Assembly: GCF_026210795.1 (NCBI RefSeq)
Contig: NC_089429.1
Coordinates: 1,984,001 to 2,048,000 of the forward strand
From: Rhizophagus irregularis
Taxonomy: Eukaryota > Glomeromycota > Glomeromycetes > Glomerales > Glomeraceae
Direction: 5' to 3'
Length of the DNA stretch: 64,000 nt
Each line of letters opens with the position of its first letter. Within the stretch, counting starts at the first letter, position 1. A program made the position numbers and the translations under genes. A model generated the notes under the pieces. The model was not told where the DNA came from and did no database searches. It saw nothing but the letters and a program-made list of their open reading frames with translations. This document shows positions 55,510 through 64,000 of the stretch, one piece after another.

Positions 55510-57986
55510 ATGACCGCTCAAGCTCAAGTTATCCCTAAGTTCGGTGAACAAACGAAAGCCTTCAGTATCGATGAGCTTAAACGGCTTATTGTCGCTGCAA
55601 AGAGTATGAGTGACCTCGATCAAGCCAAGAGGTATCTTTGCAGTTATTTCATTCCCTGTGCAGATCCTCATGGGGTTTTCTGGTGGGACCCGGATAGTAA
55701 AAGTTTGAAACACGTTATTGACAAAAATATTGGTAAACTTATCCGTCCAATCACGAAGGCATTCTACACACAATCTGAACAAGGACCCTCTCAAAAGACC
55801 GAGTTCAACATCTACAAATGGTTTATGGTCGAGAATACCGATGTATGTAATGCAACCTGTGATCCCCATAAACAGCGAATCTTCAGATCCTTAACCGGCC
55901 AACTCTATCTAAATATCTTCCCGGGATTCCTCCACGTCTTACGTCCGATATCTACCTTTGAGTCTACAATTCACCTCGCGGTTAAATTTATCTTCTCTCA
56001 CATTCAGGGATATCTGGTGTTCGGGTGATTGGAATCTCACTGAGTATATCATCAAGTGGTTGGCCGGTGTATCTGCTGGAAGGAAGATGTACTCGATCCT
56101 TTACCTGAAATCTGGACAGGGTTGGGGCAAAGGTATTATAACAGATTTCATTCAGCGCAGCGTCCTAGGCACTCAACTCGTTTATAAGACCAGCGATCCT
56201 CAGACGATTCTTGGAAGTTTCAATGGGCAATTACAAGGTAAGATTCTTCCTCCTTCGAGGAAATGCCCACAGAAAAAAGCCAGTGGAATAATCTATATCG
56301 CTCTTTAAAAGATAAGGTAACGAGTGACATAATGGAAATCCATGAAAAATACAAGACGCCAACACATTACAAGAACTTTACGTCCACTATCATCCTAACC
56401 AACGAAAATGCTCTCAGAGTGGAGAATGATGATAGGCGCACAGTGTTCTTGGACGTGTCACCATCTCGCAAGGGAGACCTCAACTACTTCAAAAAACTCG
56501 GTGACGCTATGAAATACCCAGGCGCCAGTGAGGCATTCTATGCATACTTGAGAGCCATCGCGAATGCTTACCCGGACTTCAATGGAAATCCGCCACCTAT
56601 GACAACATCCAAACAGGAACATATCATCTCGACTCTTCCACCGCTATTCCAATTTATAAAGGACACATATCTCGTAATGAAAAATTATATGACCGACCTA
56701 CCTGTTCAAGAATTTTATAGGGTATATACTTCATATTGCGAAACTCATTGCATTTCACCCCTATCAAAGATAAATGCTTCTAGAATCCTATCAAATGAGT
56801 TAAATATAAATAGTGATCGAATGTATATTGATAAGAAGCGCACTCGAGTTTACAGCATATCCAGGGAGGACCTCTACAAGAAATTCCTCAGCAAAAACTG
56901 GATCCACGAAACAGACGAGATAGACATAGAAGGAATCGATATAGAGACTTCTAAAAAACCCGCATCAGATCCCAAAGCCTTAGAGAAGTTCTTGGCAAAT
57001 ATATATAATCCAGCCAACAATCCACAAGACGTACAAGAGAAACCCGCTGAGGAAAAACCCGCACCTGTAATTCGCAAGACTCCTCCACCGCTTCCACCCA
57101 AGCCTGATCACTTAAAAGAACGTCCACAAAAGTTAAGGGAAGAACAACCGGATCCCGATGAAGATACTAATGAGTCAGACACTGATAAACCTATAGATAG
57201 CTTCTCAGATTGTTATCTATCTGACGAGAACCTGACCAAGAAGAACTTACCCCTGAACCAGATGATGACTACGACGTTTTAGATGACTTGCTATCTGACT
57301 CAGATTTTACAACCGTGGACCCAACTCCTGAACAACAACTCGAGTCTCCCGCAGAATCTTCTGCATCTGTCACTAAGCCTGACCCAGAACCGGCTCCTGA
57401 AGAGCAATTTATCCCAGAACCCGACACAGAACCAGAAGTCGACCGGGATCCTGAACCAAAGGAAGGCACTCGAGCGCACTGGGCTTGGCATGAAAGACAC
57501 CGATGGGATCGCAAACCGTGGGTTAAAAATTCAAAGGACCAAACCTTCGATGATCTCTACAATACAGGTAAGGAATTATGGGCCAAGTACCAAGACGCGT
57601 CAGATGAATACGACTGGGAAATACTCGCATTTGAAGTAGAGGAATGTCCCACAACGCGTATTGAGGACGAGTACCAGTATTACCTTATGGAAGTAGTAGA
57701 CTGCTTCAAGGACTGGATCGAATATAATGGATACTTACCTAAAACACCTAGTCGTAAAGAACTCGCAGATTTAATAAGAGTATACAAGGATAATCGTGAT
57801 GCTGAAATTATCCCCACCCCCTCTGGTTATGAAACTATGAGGGCAGATAAGGGTAAAGCGCGAGAGATCCCCGAAGAACGTCCAAAAACCGATATGGAAC
57901 GTGAATGGGAAGCCGCCAATGGACTCATCGACGACTGGGATGAAGAGGATCTTGATCGTGTATGCAGCAAGATTGACTCCTTTTAA
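55510..57986 (+). pseudogene. Primase/SF3-like helicase region of the virus-like element (right copy, broken)
   Basis: Same parts and order as 17568-20044: conserved Trp/Asp blocks, Walker-A-like GQGWGKG, ILTNENALRVENDDRR and a long Pro/Glu/Asp-rich tail. About two or three breaks compared with a continuous gene. Fossil state; the left copy is the more whole one. Confidence 0.65.
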
Positions 57987-58011
57987 TAAGATAAGCACTT
58001 CTTAGTTATCT

Positions 58012-58021
58012 TATATTTTTT
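58012..58021 (+). terminator. TATATTTTTT run after the helicase region (terminator candidate)
   Basis: TATATTTTTT lies 26 bp after the preceding stop. Similar T6 runs occur in every spacer of the element (59945-59950, 60531-60536, 60567-60576, 61088-61097, 61623-61632). A T-rich termination signal, as in poxviruses and African swine fever virus, is a plausible reading. Confidence 0.35.
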
Positions 58022-58069
58022 GTATAAAAAACCTATATTACAACTGAACACAATTCATAAATACATCAA

Positions 58070-59923
58070 ATGGTTTATTCAGAGATTGTCCGTGCTTTAC
58101 CTACAAGACCGGATATTAAAGAATTACAGTATTCAGGCGCAAGATTTTCCAGAGGAGCAATAGCAAAACTTGGACAGCGACTCCAATTCCGGTATCCGAC
58201 ACATAAATTCCAGATCCTGCTCCCCTATGAAAACTGGAAACCCGGTGGATGGACATCAGGAAATCAACCAGCCAGTCTCCTCTCACTCTTGGACCACTAC
58301 GACGAAGCACAACTACCGGATGACGCAGACCCTGATTATTTTGAACGATTCATAATTTATGTGAGAGATGCCCCACCAGTTGCAGGGGGTTGCAACAGGC
58401 AGCTAAATGATTGCCTGTATGAATGCCTAAAATATATCTACGGCACATTCTCTAAAATGCCAAAGTCAATCGAAAAGCCCGAGTATATCAAAAAGGCATT
58501 AGGTCTCAATCGCGATGCTCCCATCCCAGTTTCATGCATGGACAAGGTTGAACAACTCGCAGGAAGTCTCGCAATTAATATTGTGGTTGACATTACCCGA
58601 ATCTCTAAGAGTAAGTCCGATAGATGTGTAACACTCATCCTATCAGAAGGCCATTACTCCCTCGCGTTAAATCCTGAAAGACTCCACCCCAGTAAAATAG
58701 ATAGAAAGCGTAATTTACCCATTGTATACCATGAAGATGGGACCAATAATGTAGTCACAATATACAACGGCAAAACGGTTAATTCTTGCACAATTGGGCA
58801 GTTTCAAAAAACTAAGAATTCCAAGAGTTTTTTCATCCCCGTCGAGAAAAACTGTAAGACTGGGGTATATGAAACTCTCGAAGAAACATATCAGAGAATC
58901 CACGAGGAGCGGAATTCCTTTCTACAGGAGACAAAGAAGTTCGGTTTAGGAATCGACTTATCATACCATAACTGGTCTTACAAAAGAACGGCTCTCTGGT
59001 TATTCGAACGATTAAGTGTAGGGATTCCGGCTAATGATCCTCTTGACCCGATAGAAGCAGAGTGGATAAGTGATGCAATGATGGGAGGATTAATCTGGGC
59101 AGATAACGAGTGGAAGGGCTATGGAAGACAGTACGACGCAACAAGTTTATACCCGAGTATCCAACAATCGAATGTGAACTTTCCAATCAGACGGGGTAAA
59201 TTCCAGACACTTAATGACTTTGTTGACCACAGGGGTTATGCCTTGTATGGATTATTTCGTGCTAAGGTAAGTGGAAATAATATTCTCTTCCGACAGAATA
59301 AAAGGGGAATCTATACATTCATCGACTTACAACGAGCAAAAAAACTTGGTCTCAATATACAGTTAATACAGGATGGGAAGCCAAATGCATTGATATATGA
59401 TAGACAAGCGAGAATCCCTGGAACTGTAATATTCGGTGAGTATGTACACTTCCTCTTCAAAATTAAAAACCAGGGTGGCATAGCTGGCCGCGTGGCAAAG
59501 CGAGTCCTCAACACATTATGGGGAGCATTATGCCAGAGGAAGCGTAATTACAAGACACTCACCACAGATCAAACAGACCCATTTACATTTCCAGAGGGCC
59601 ATATACTCGACTCTATCATACCAGTAGGATCTGACCAGTGGCAATTCCAGTTTACAAACCCGGGTAATCCCTTCAAAGGTGAGTATCCCAGGATCGCCCC
59701 ATTCTTATTAGCACGTGGTCGCAAAATCACATCTGAGGCAATTCAACCATACAAGGATAAAGTACGACGTATCCATACAGACGGATTTATTTTAGAAGAG
59801 CAGCCAGATAGCCCCGCGCTTTTCACTTGTTCAGAGAATGCAGATACGACTCTAAAGACTTTCAAGTTTGAAACCGCGGGATACTGCCATGTGAAAAATG
59901 CAAACAAGGTTATCTGGACATGA
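58070..59923 (+). CDS. Family-B DNA polymerase of the virus-like element (right copy)
   Basis: 617 residues from ATG 58070, same motifs as the left copy: NDCLYECL and GHYSLA in the N-terminal part, motif A DATSLYPSIQ, motif B KRVLNTLWGAL, motif C IHTDGF. Three residue differences from the left copy. It looks whole. The short spacing to the next gene (63 bp) and shared orientation suggest a compact viral gene block. Confidence 0.85.
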   Translation: MVYSEIVRALPTRPDIKELQYSGARFSRGAIAKLGQRLQFRYPTHKFQILLPYENWKPGGWTSGNQPASLLSLLDHYDEAQLPDDADPDYFERFIIYVRDAPPVAGGCNRQLNDCLYECLKYIYGTFSKMPKSIEKPEYIKKALGLNRDAPIPVSCMDKVEQLAGSLAINIVVDITRISKSKSDRCVTLILSEGHYSLALNPERLHPSKIDRKRNLPIVYHEDGTNNVVTIYNGKTVNSCTIGQFQKTKNSKSFFIPVEKNCKTGVYETLEETYQRIHEERNSFLQETKKFGLGIDLSYHNWSYKRTALWLFERLSVGIPANDPLDPIEAEWISDAMMGGLIWADNEWKGYGRQYDATSLYPSIQQSNVNFPIRRGKFQTLNDFVDHRGYALYGLFRAKVSGNNILFRQNKRGIYTFIDLQRAKKLGLNIQLIQDGKPNALIYDRQARIPGTVIFGEYVHFLFKIKNQGGIAGRVAKRVLNTLWGALCQRKRNYKTLTTDQTDPFTFPEGHILDSIIPVGSDQWQFQFTNPGNPFKGEYPRIAPFLLARGRKITSEAIQPYKDKVRRIHTDGFILEEQPDSPALFTCSENADTTLKTFKFETAGYCHVKNANKVIWT

Positions 59924-59986
59924 TTGCTAAGAACTGGTAGGTTTATTTTTTACTGACATATCGTGATGGCATAATTGAATAAACCT

Positions 59987-60511
59987 ATGGGATATGTAAT
60001 CTTACGAGATACCCAAATGCAAAACACCGACGGATTAGGTAGACAAGACGACGAAAGTTTCCACACGTGGGCTAAGCGCATTCAGAATGCTGTGCAATAT
60101 TATGAGACTTGTAGTAGAATAGGTTTTCATAGGCGGCTACCTTATCCAAGGTCTCGTCAAGCTGTATATGCTTATATTGTGCACATTAGGAGAATAGTAT
60201 CACGACTACCAAATAAGTGGTACTGTACCTACTGTAAATCTTTTATTGATCGCGGATGGGGAGCCGACACTTCCATGGATCAAGCAGTACGACTACATTT
60301 ATATAGTTGTTCAAAGCATTTTAATTTCGACTATTATACTCATCATGCTGAAATGATCCAGAAAGCCTTTAGGAGATATATAGAAAGAAGGAACAATAAA
60401 GCGGCTAGGATTATCCAGAAAGTCGCTATCCCCTGGTTATATAGACCAGGCTCTCCATTGATACAAAAGGCCGAGCGACACTTCTACTGCCTTGCAGTAT
60501 CCCAAGTGTAA
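59987..60511 (+). CDS. IQ-motif / Cys-pair protein of the virus-like element (right copy)
   Basis: 174 residues from ATG 59987, preceded by ATAATTGAATAAACC, a weak form of the promoter-like motif. The twin YCTYC pair and the IQKAFRRYIERRN basic helix are retained. Two residue differences from 15043-15567. Function not known. Confidence 0.6.
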   Translation: MGYVILRDTQMQNTDGLGRQDDESFHTWAKRIQNAVQYYETCSRIGFHRRLPYPRSRQAVYAYIVHIRRIVSRLPNKWYCTYCKSFIDRGWGADTSMDQAVRLHLYSCSKHFNFDYYTHHAEMIQKAFRRYIERRNNKAARIIQKVAIPWLYRPGSPLIQKAERHFYCLAVSQV

Positions 60512-60593
60512 ACCCCGAGGTTCATACTTATTTTTTCTTATTTGAATGAACAGGTAACTGAAGATTTATATTTTTTACAAAGTACAAAGAATC

Positions 60594-61064
60594 ATGTCAA
60601 CATATACCGAATTCGCAAGCATTGTTAACAGCACTGACAGCACTAGTGAGGAGGTTATTTACGAGGCATCGTGCATTCAGCCTAATGTTGTCTCTGACGA
60701 AACTGTCCCCAAGATTATCCGCGCATTAAAAGATACTATAGTAGTCGCATTAGTATCTGGGTTTAGCAAAACCAGTTACCTCGTCCAGGACCACGTGAAG
60801 TATATCAAGCGAATCCAGACGGCAAATTCTCCTGTATCATATGTGAAGTTCGTGGCCAGAAAACTCTTCCCAGATAATGCGGCATATACTGCTAAGATAG
60901 CAAAAATCCGCGAATCATACAAGAATAAACAAGCTTTCCTAGATAAGCTTGAGGCCCTCTTCGAGTTGTATTATAATGTGACTAAGGACTCATCAACAGG
61001 TCCCCCAAAGCGAGCTGTCACTATGAATGAGGCTGAGAAAACCTTAGCAGAACTTCTTATATAA
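60594..61064 (+). CDS. Small Lys-rich helical protein of the virus-like element (right copy)
   Basis: 156 residues from ATG 60594. A Ser/Thr-rich N terminus is followed by a hydrophobic helix (KIIRALKDTIVVALVSGF) and a basic region (YVKFVARKLFP, IRESYKNKQAFLDKLEALF). No cysteine cluster and no recognised family. The upstream spacer has GTAACTGAAGATTTATATTTTTT, about 25-45 bp before the start, combining the promoter-like and T-run motifs. This is the gene interrupted by the hAT in the left copy; it looks whole here. Confidence 0.6.
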   Translation: MSTYTEFASIVNSTDSTSEEVIYEASCIQPNVVSDETVPKIIRALKDTIVVALVSGFSKTSYLVQDHVKYIKRIQTANSPVSYVKFVARKLFPDNAAYTAKIAKIRESYKNKQAFLDKLEALFELYYNVTKDSSTGPPKRAVTMNEAEKTLAELLI

Positions 61065-61087
61065 GCGGTTTCTGTATGAATTTAGTT

Positions 61088-61097
61088 TATATTTTTT
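61088..61097 (+). terminator. TATATTTTTT run between small gene and F-box gene
   Basis: Lies 24 bp after the stop of the 60594 gene and just before the promoter-like motif; candidate transcript end. Confidence 0.35.
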
Positions 61098-61121
61098 ATC
61101 CATGTGTAATAGGCATACAGT

Positions 61122-61134
61122 AATTGAAGATAAC
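61122..61134 (+). promoter_or_regulatory. Promoter-like AATTGAAGATAAC motif upstream of F-box gene
   Basis: Ends 23 bp before ATG 61158; identical to the left-copy site at 9982-9994. Confidence 0.55.
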
Positions 61135-61157
61135 TATAGTATAAGTAACATAACATC

Positions 61158-61562
61158 ATGTTGGACCGATTACCAGTAGAAATAGTCGAACGCATTATCG
61201 CAAAGATCCCGGATACTGACCTTATTGCAGTGAGTAAGGTAGATAGAGTGTGGTGGCAGGAAGTTCGTCGAGAGGCATATAAGAGGTGGAAAAATTATGC
61301 CACTATGATCGGGGATGTGTACTGTGAAATCCGAGCTCTTGGAAAGCATTATATAAAGAGGGAAATTGACTGGATAACGTTTGAAGATGTAAACGACCTC
61401 TATAAAAGATGGATAAACCGCCTTACCGAGGATCAGCTTTATATTATGGAGAAAATGCTTAGGAATGGGATGGTCATGGACCCCCAAGAGAGGGAAACCA
61501 TAGAGTATGCATTAAGTGAACAAAGATGGGGAGGCGATCCTTGGGGACTGGGAGTGGTATGA
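61158..61562 (+). CDS. F-box protein of the virus-like element (right copy)
   Basis: 134 residues from ATG 61158. N-terminal F-box LDRLPVEIVERIIAKIPDTD with the WW pair of the F-box third helix (VDRVWWQEV). Two residue differences from the left copy. Followed by a CATATTTTTT run at 61623-61632. Probable link to host SCF ubiquitin ligase (known for viral F-box proteins; inferred here). Confidence 0.75.
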   Translation: MLDRLPVEIVERIIAKIPDTDLIAVSKVDRVWWQEVRREAYKRWKNYATMIGDVYCEIRALGKHYIKREIDWITFEDVNDLYKRWINRLTEDQLYIMEKMLRNGMVMDPQERETIEYALSEQRWGGDPWGLGVV

Positions 61563-61974
61563 ATGGACTCAACAGGAGTAAGCATTTTGTACTTGACTTT
61601 CGTAGGAATTACCCTGCAGAGTCATATTTTTTAGATCCGGCCGGCATTACCGCGTAATCCCGAATTACCGAAAAAGGAAATTTATGTTACACAAGATTCC
61701 AAACGCATTTTTACCAAAATCGATTTTTTGTGGAACGGGTATCGCCCAAAAAGGAAACGATCTACGTACCGCATGAAATCACGTGACACTCTACACATTT
61801 GTTCAGGGTATCACGTGACATGAACTCCGTTCACATTTTCTGTAATATAATCCATAGTTTTTCCATGAATGCTTTTTAGGCCAATAATCCAATAACTTAT
61901 TCATCAGGTATCCTCGTGTTTCGCGACAAGGACTGATGACCATGTAACCTCGTCATCAGGCATCCTCGCATTTT
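61563..61974. other. Spacer of the virus-like element before the LINE target
   Basis: Counterpart of 9141-9553, with about two differences in 410 bp. Holds the T6 run, an extra GACAAGGACTGATGACC at about 61925-61940 and the target TTGACAAGGACTGAT at 61975-61989. Confidence 0.6.
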
Positions 61975-61989
61975 TTGACAAGGACTGAT

Positions 61990-64000
61990 AAGGACTGATA
62001 GATCGCTTCCTGTCGATCTATTGACCAAAAATTTTCAGAAAGAAAATTTTATATCTTCGTACTAACAACTCTTATAATTTACCTAACTCATACCTTCTAA
62101 CATGTCTAGAAACCTTGCTAGAAGAGGTGGCGGCAGCTATAACCCTAATAGTAATAAGGCTGCTCATCAGGAAAAGAAAAATAACAAAAAACAACTCTCT
62201 GACAACTCTGGCTCTGATAGTGATAGCACTACTCAAAAACGTTCCCGCATTATCACTGATAACACCATGGATGAAGATTTCGTTACCGACGTGCCGGCTG
62301 ACGGTGGTTTAGTTGGTTCAACTTCGACCGCTATTCCTCAACAAAATAATTCCCGCAGCACCGCCCATGAAAATACTCAAGCTTCTACCCCGAATAATTC
62401 TGCTGCGCCTACTGCGCCTGGCCAAGACGCGTCCTCTGGAGCTAACGCGTCTATTCATGCACCTCGAAACAAAGAAAATAACTCATCCCCTAACGCGTCC
62501 CCTAATATGGACGTGAATGATGGTTCATCGCCCGATCAGGCTGTCGATCCCTCCCCAACTATTACCATTAATCGTCAAGATTATCTGGCTGCGGCTGCGC
62601 CCAACTCTGCTCCCCAAACTCTTGAAAAACTTAAAACTAATAAGGCAATCATAGATGCCATTAACAACTTATTTTTAGAAACATACGAGTCGTATACCGG
62701 TCGGGCTCGTATGACTGGTTCAGGGGACGCTAAGCGTCTTATCATTCACTTCCATACTGCGGAGGCTCGTGACATGTGTGTTGGTAGTACACACTCTGAA
62801 TTTCCGGACCTACAATTCCACCTGTACGATCCCAAACAGCTCCGGTCAGATGAAGACCTCCGTGCAATTCAAGTAACAGATATCCCGTTCTTCATTACTA
62901 AACCGCAACTCCAATCCTACTTCAAGAAATTCGGCAATCTCCTCGCTCTCCATCTTTACTCAAGGAAAGGTGCTAAAATGCAACAAGCTCGCATTGTCTA
63001 TGATCATGCCGATGCCATCTCCCGTTTCACAAATCAATGGGCAGTTTACTGCTTTTCTACCTGCTTACGTGTTACCCCTTGCCATTACTCTTTAGATCAA
63101 AAAGCTGCTCGAAGAGCATTTGTGGCTGTTCTTTCTGGACTTCCCGCTAATACTAAAGATATCCATTTCGCTCCTTTGGTCAAAGAACATGGAGCCAAAG
63201 CTATTAACATTCCCCTTTCCCTAAATTCTTATAAACCCAAACCTTGGGCTTATGTTACCTTCAACTCGCAAGAAACAATGGATGCCGCTATAGAGCAAAC
63301 TATTGGTTTCCAAGGTCGCACTCTTCGATGGGGAACATCCAATGATTCGAAAGCTCTTTGCCACCGATGTGGTAAACTCGGTTGTGCTCCTACCTCCTGT
63401 CCGCTTAATCAACGCCGTGGTCGTTCACGTACACGTGACCCCGTGGCTGCTCTTAAAGAACGTTTCAACATCGGCCAAAGACCCGCCCAACAAAGAACGC
63501 CGCGCAACAATTCTCGTTCTCGTTCTCATTCTAAATCTCGGGATCATTCTGCCTCTGCTCAACGTTCTAATTCCAACTCGAACCGCTCTAATAATAATAA
63601 TTATAGCCCTAACAATACTAAATCCTCTTCCTCTGGTCCAGTTAACTCCTCCTCAACTGCTCATGGACGCTCGCCTTCCAATAATCGGAAAGGCAAAGAT
63701 AGATCTGTTTCCTTTTCGTCCAATGCTCGTGCTCCACTCCCAGATCCGAATTCTCCTAATGCTCTTGAAGCTGCCCTTAAGATTCTTAATGTTTTAAAGA
63801 ATCTTCAACAAGATGTTGCTCGTGTGGAATCCCGCATTTCAAATCTTGAACTTAACAATCAACGGCTATCTGCTATTGAAGCCCATTTAGGCATCAATCC
63901 TCCCTCCGCTCCTGTCGTTAATTCTGAACCTGATCGAATGGAAGAAGACCCTCCTGAAAACACGGGCACCTTAATTCAACATCCCGATGCTCCTTCATCT
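61990..64000 (+). mobile_element. Second LINE at the same target site (partial, runs off window)
   Basis: Begins directly after TTGACAAGGACTGAT (61975-61989), exactly where the left LINE begins. The leader and ORF1 align throughout with the left LINE but with about 4-5% base differences in the part I compared, far more than the viral flank. Only the leader and most of ORF1 are visible. Confidence 0.88.
62102..64000 (+). CDS. LINE ORF1, gag-like RNA-binding protein (open, 3' end outside window)
   Basis: ATG at 62102 (MSRNLARRGGGSYNPNSNK), open for 633 codons to the window edge. Same order as the left ORF1: low-complexity Ser/Asn N terminus, RRM-like region, zinc knuckle CHRCGKLGCAPTSCP, Arg/Ser-rich stretch, coiled coil near the edge. 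Where the left copy has a TAA stop this one has CAA (Gln), so this ORF1 is uninterrupted as far as visible. The protein would bind LINE RNA and form the transposition particle. Confidence 0.9.
   Translation, partial: MSRNLARRGGGSYNPNSNKAAHQEKKNNKKQLSDNSGSDSDSTTQKRSRIITDNTMDEDFVTDVPADGGLVGSTSTAIPQQNNSRSTAHENTQASTPNNSAAPTAPGQDASSGANASIHAPRNKENNSSPNASPNMDVNDGSSPDQAVDPSPTITINRQDYLAAAAPNSAPQTLEKLKTNKAIIDAINNLFLETYESYTGRARMTGSGDAKRLIIHFHTAEARDMCVGSTHSEFPDLQFHLYDPKQLRSDEDLRAIQVTDIPFFITKPQLQSYFKKFGNLLALHLYSRKGAKMQQARIVYDHADAISRFTNQWAVYCFSTCLRVTPCHYSLDQKAARRAFVAVLSGLPANTKDIHFAPLVKEHGAKAINIPLSLNSYKPKPWAYVTFNSQETMDAAIEQTIGFQGRTLRWGTSNDSKALCHRCGKLGCAPTSCPLNQRRGRSRTRDPVAALKERFNIGQRPAQQRTPRNNSRSRSHSKSRDHSASAQRSNSNSNRSNNNNYSPNNTKSSSSGPVNSSSTAHGRSPSNNRKGKDRSVSFSSNARAPLPDPNSPNALEAALKILNVLKNLQQDVARVESRISNLELNNQRLSAIEAHLGINPPSAPVVNSEPDRMEEDPPENTGTLIQHPDAPSS

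Larger units (their letters stand above)
54885..64000 (+). mobile_element. Endogenous DNA virus-like element, right copy (continues past window)
   Basis: Mirror image of the left copy, in plus orientation. Order: GC-rich terminus, primase/helicase region, DNA polymerase, IQ-motif protein, small Lys-rich protein, F-box protein, spacer, then a LINE at the same site as in the left copy. Viral coding parts are above 99% identical to the left. It lacks the hAT insertion. It has about two or three breaks, all in the helicase region as far as I can see; the other genes look whole. The flank before 54885 is unrelated to the flank after 20671, so the boundary is probably the element end. Confidence 0.75.

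Overview
The window looks like nuclear DNA of an arbuscular mycorrhizal fungus, most likely Rhizophagus (Glomeromycotina). The evidence is very AT-rich spacers, 50-85 bp GT-AG introns, several kinases of the expanded Glomeromycotina type (HGD and YVDP variants), a Crinkler-type relic, and heavy loading with transposons. No rRNA, convincing tRNA, CRISPR or LTR retroelement was seen.

Layout. (1) 1-20671, minus strand: left copy of an endogenous DNA virus-like element with a family-B DNA polymerase, a primase/superfamily-3-like helicase region, an F-box protein, an IQ-motif protein and a protein with repeated NPxTGRxI motifs. It carries two nested insertions: an 8.2 kb LINE (953-9125, 15-bp target duplication) and a 4.4 kb hAT transposon (10482-14912, 19-bp perfect inverted ends, 8-bp target duplication). 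(2) 20683-26024: a palindrome-bearing tandem array, MITEs and a decayed kinase. (3) 26031-44065: an 18 kb DNA transposon with 198-bp inverted ends and a 6-bp target duplication (AAAACC). It holds an integrase-like DDE transposase and a nine-exon HECT-type ubiquitin ligase, plus satellites, MITEs and a host-family pseudogene. (4) 44072-54880: host-type region with two kinases, a small Cys-rich gene and its truncated duplicate, and a fossil Crinkler-type gene. (5) 54885-64000, plus strand: right copy of the virus-like element, inverted relative to the left, with a LINE at exactly the same target site and running off the window end.

How the parts relate. The two virus-like copies are almost identical, but the LINEs inside them differ by several percent. 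This suggests separate insertion of a site-preferring LINE, or conversion of the viral part. The hAT hit only the left copy. Virus-like genes share an upstream AATTGAAGATAA-like motif and a T6 run in the spacers, a compact virus-style transcription layout. The 18 kb transposon sits between two related minus-strand kinases. Its transposase, HECT gene, long ends and 41-bp subterminal repeats together look like one self-contained and, to my knowledge, poorly described mobile system.
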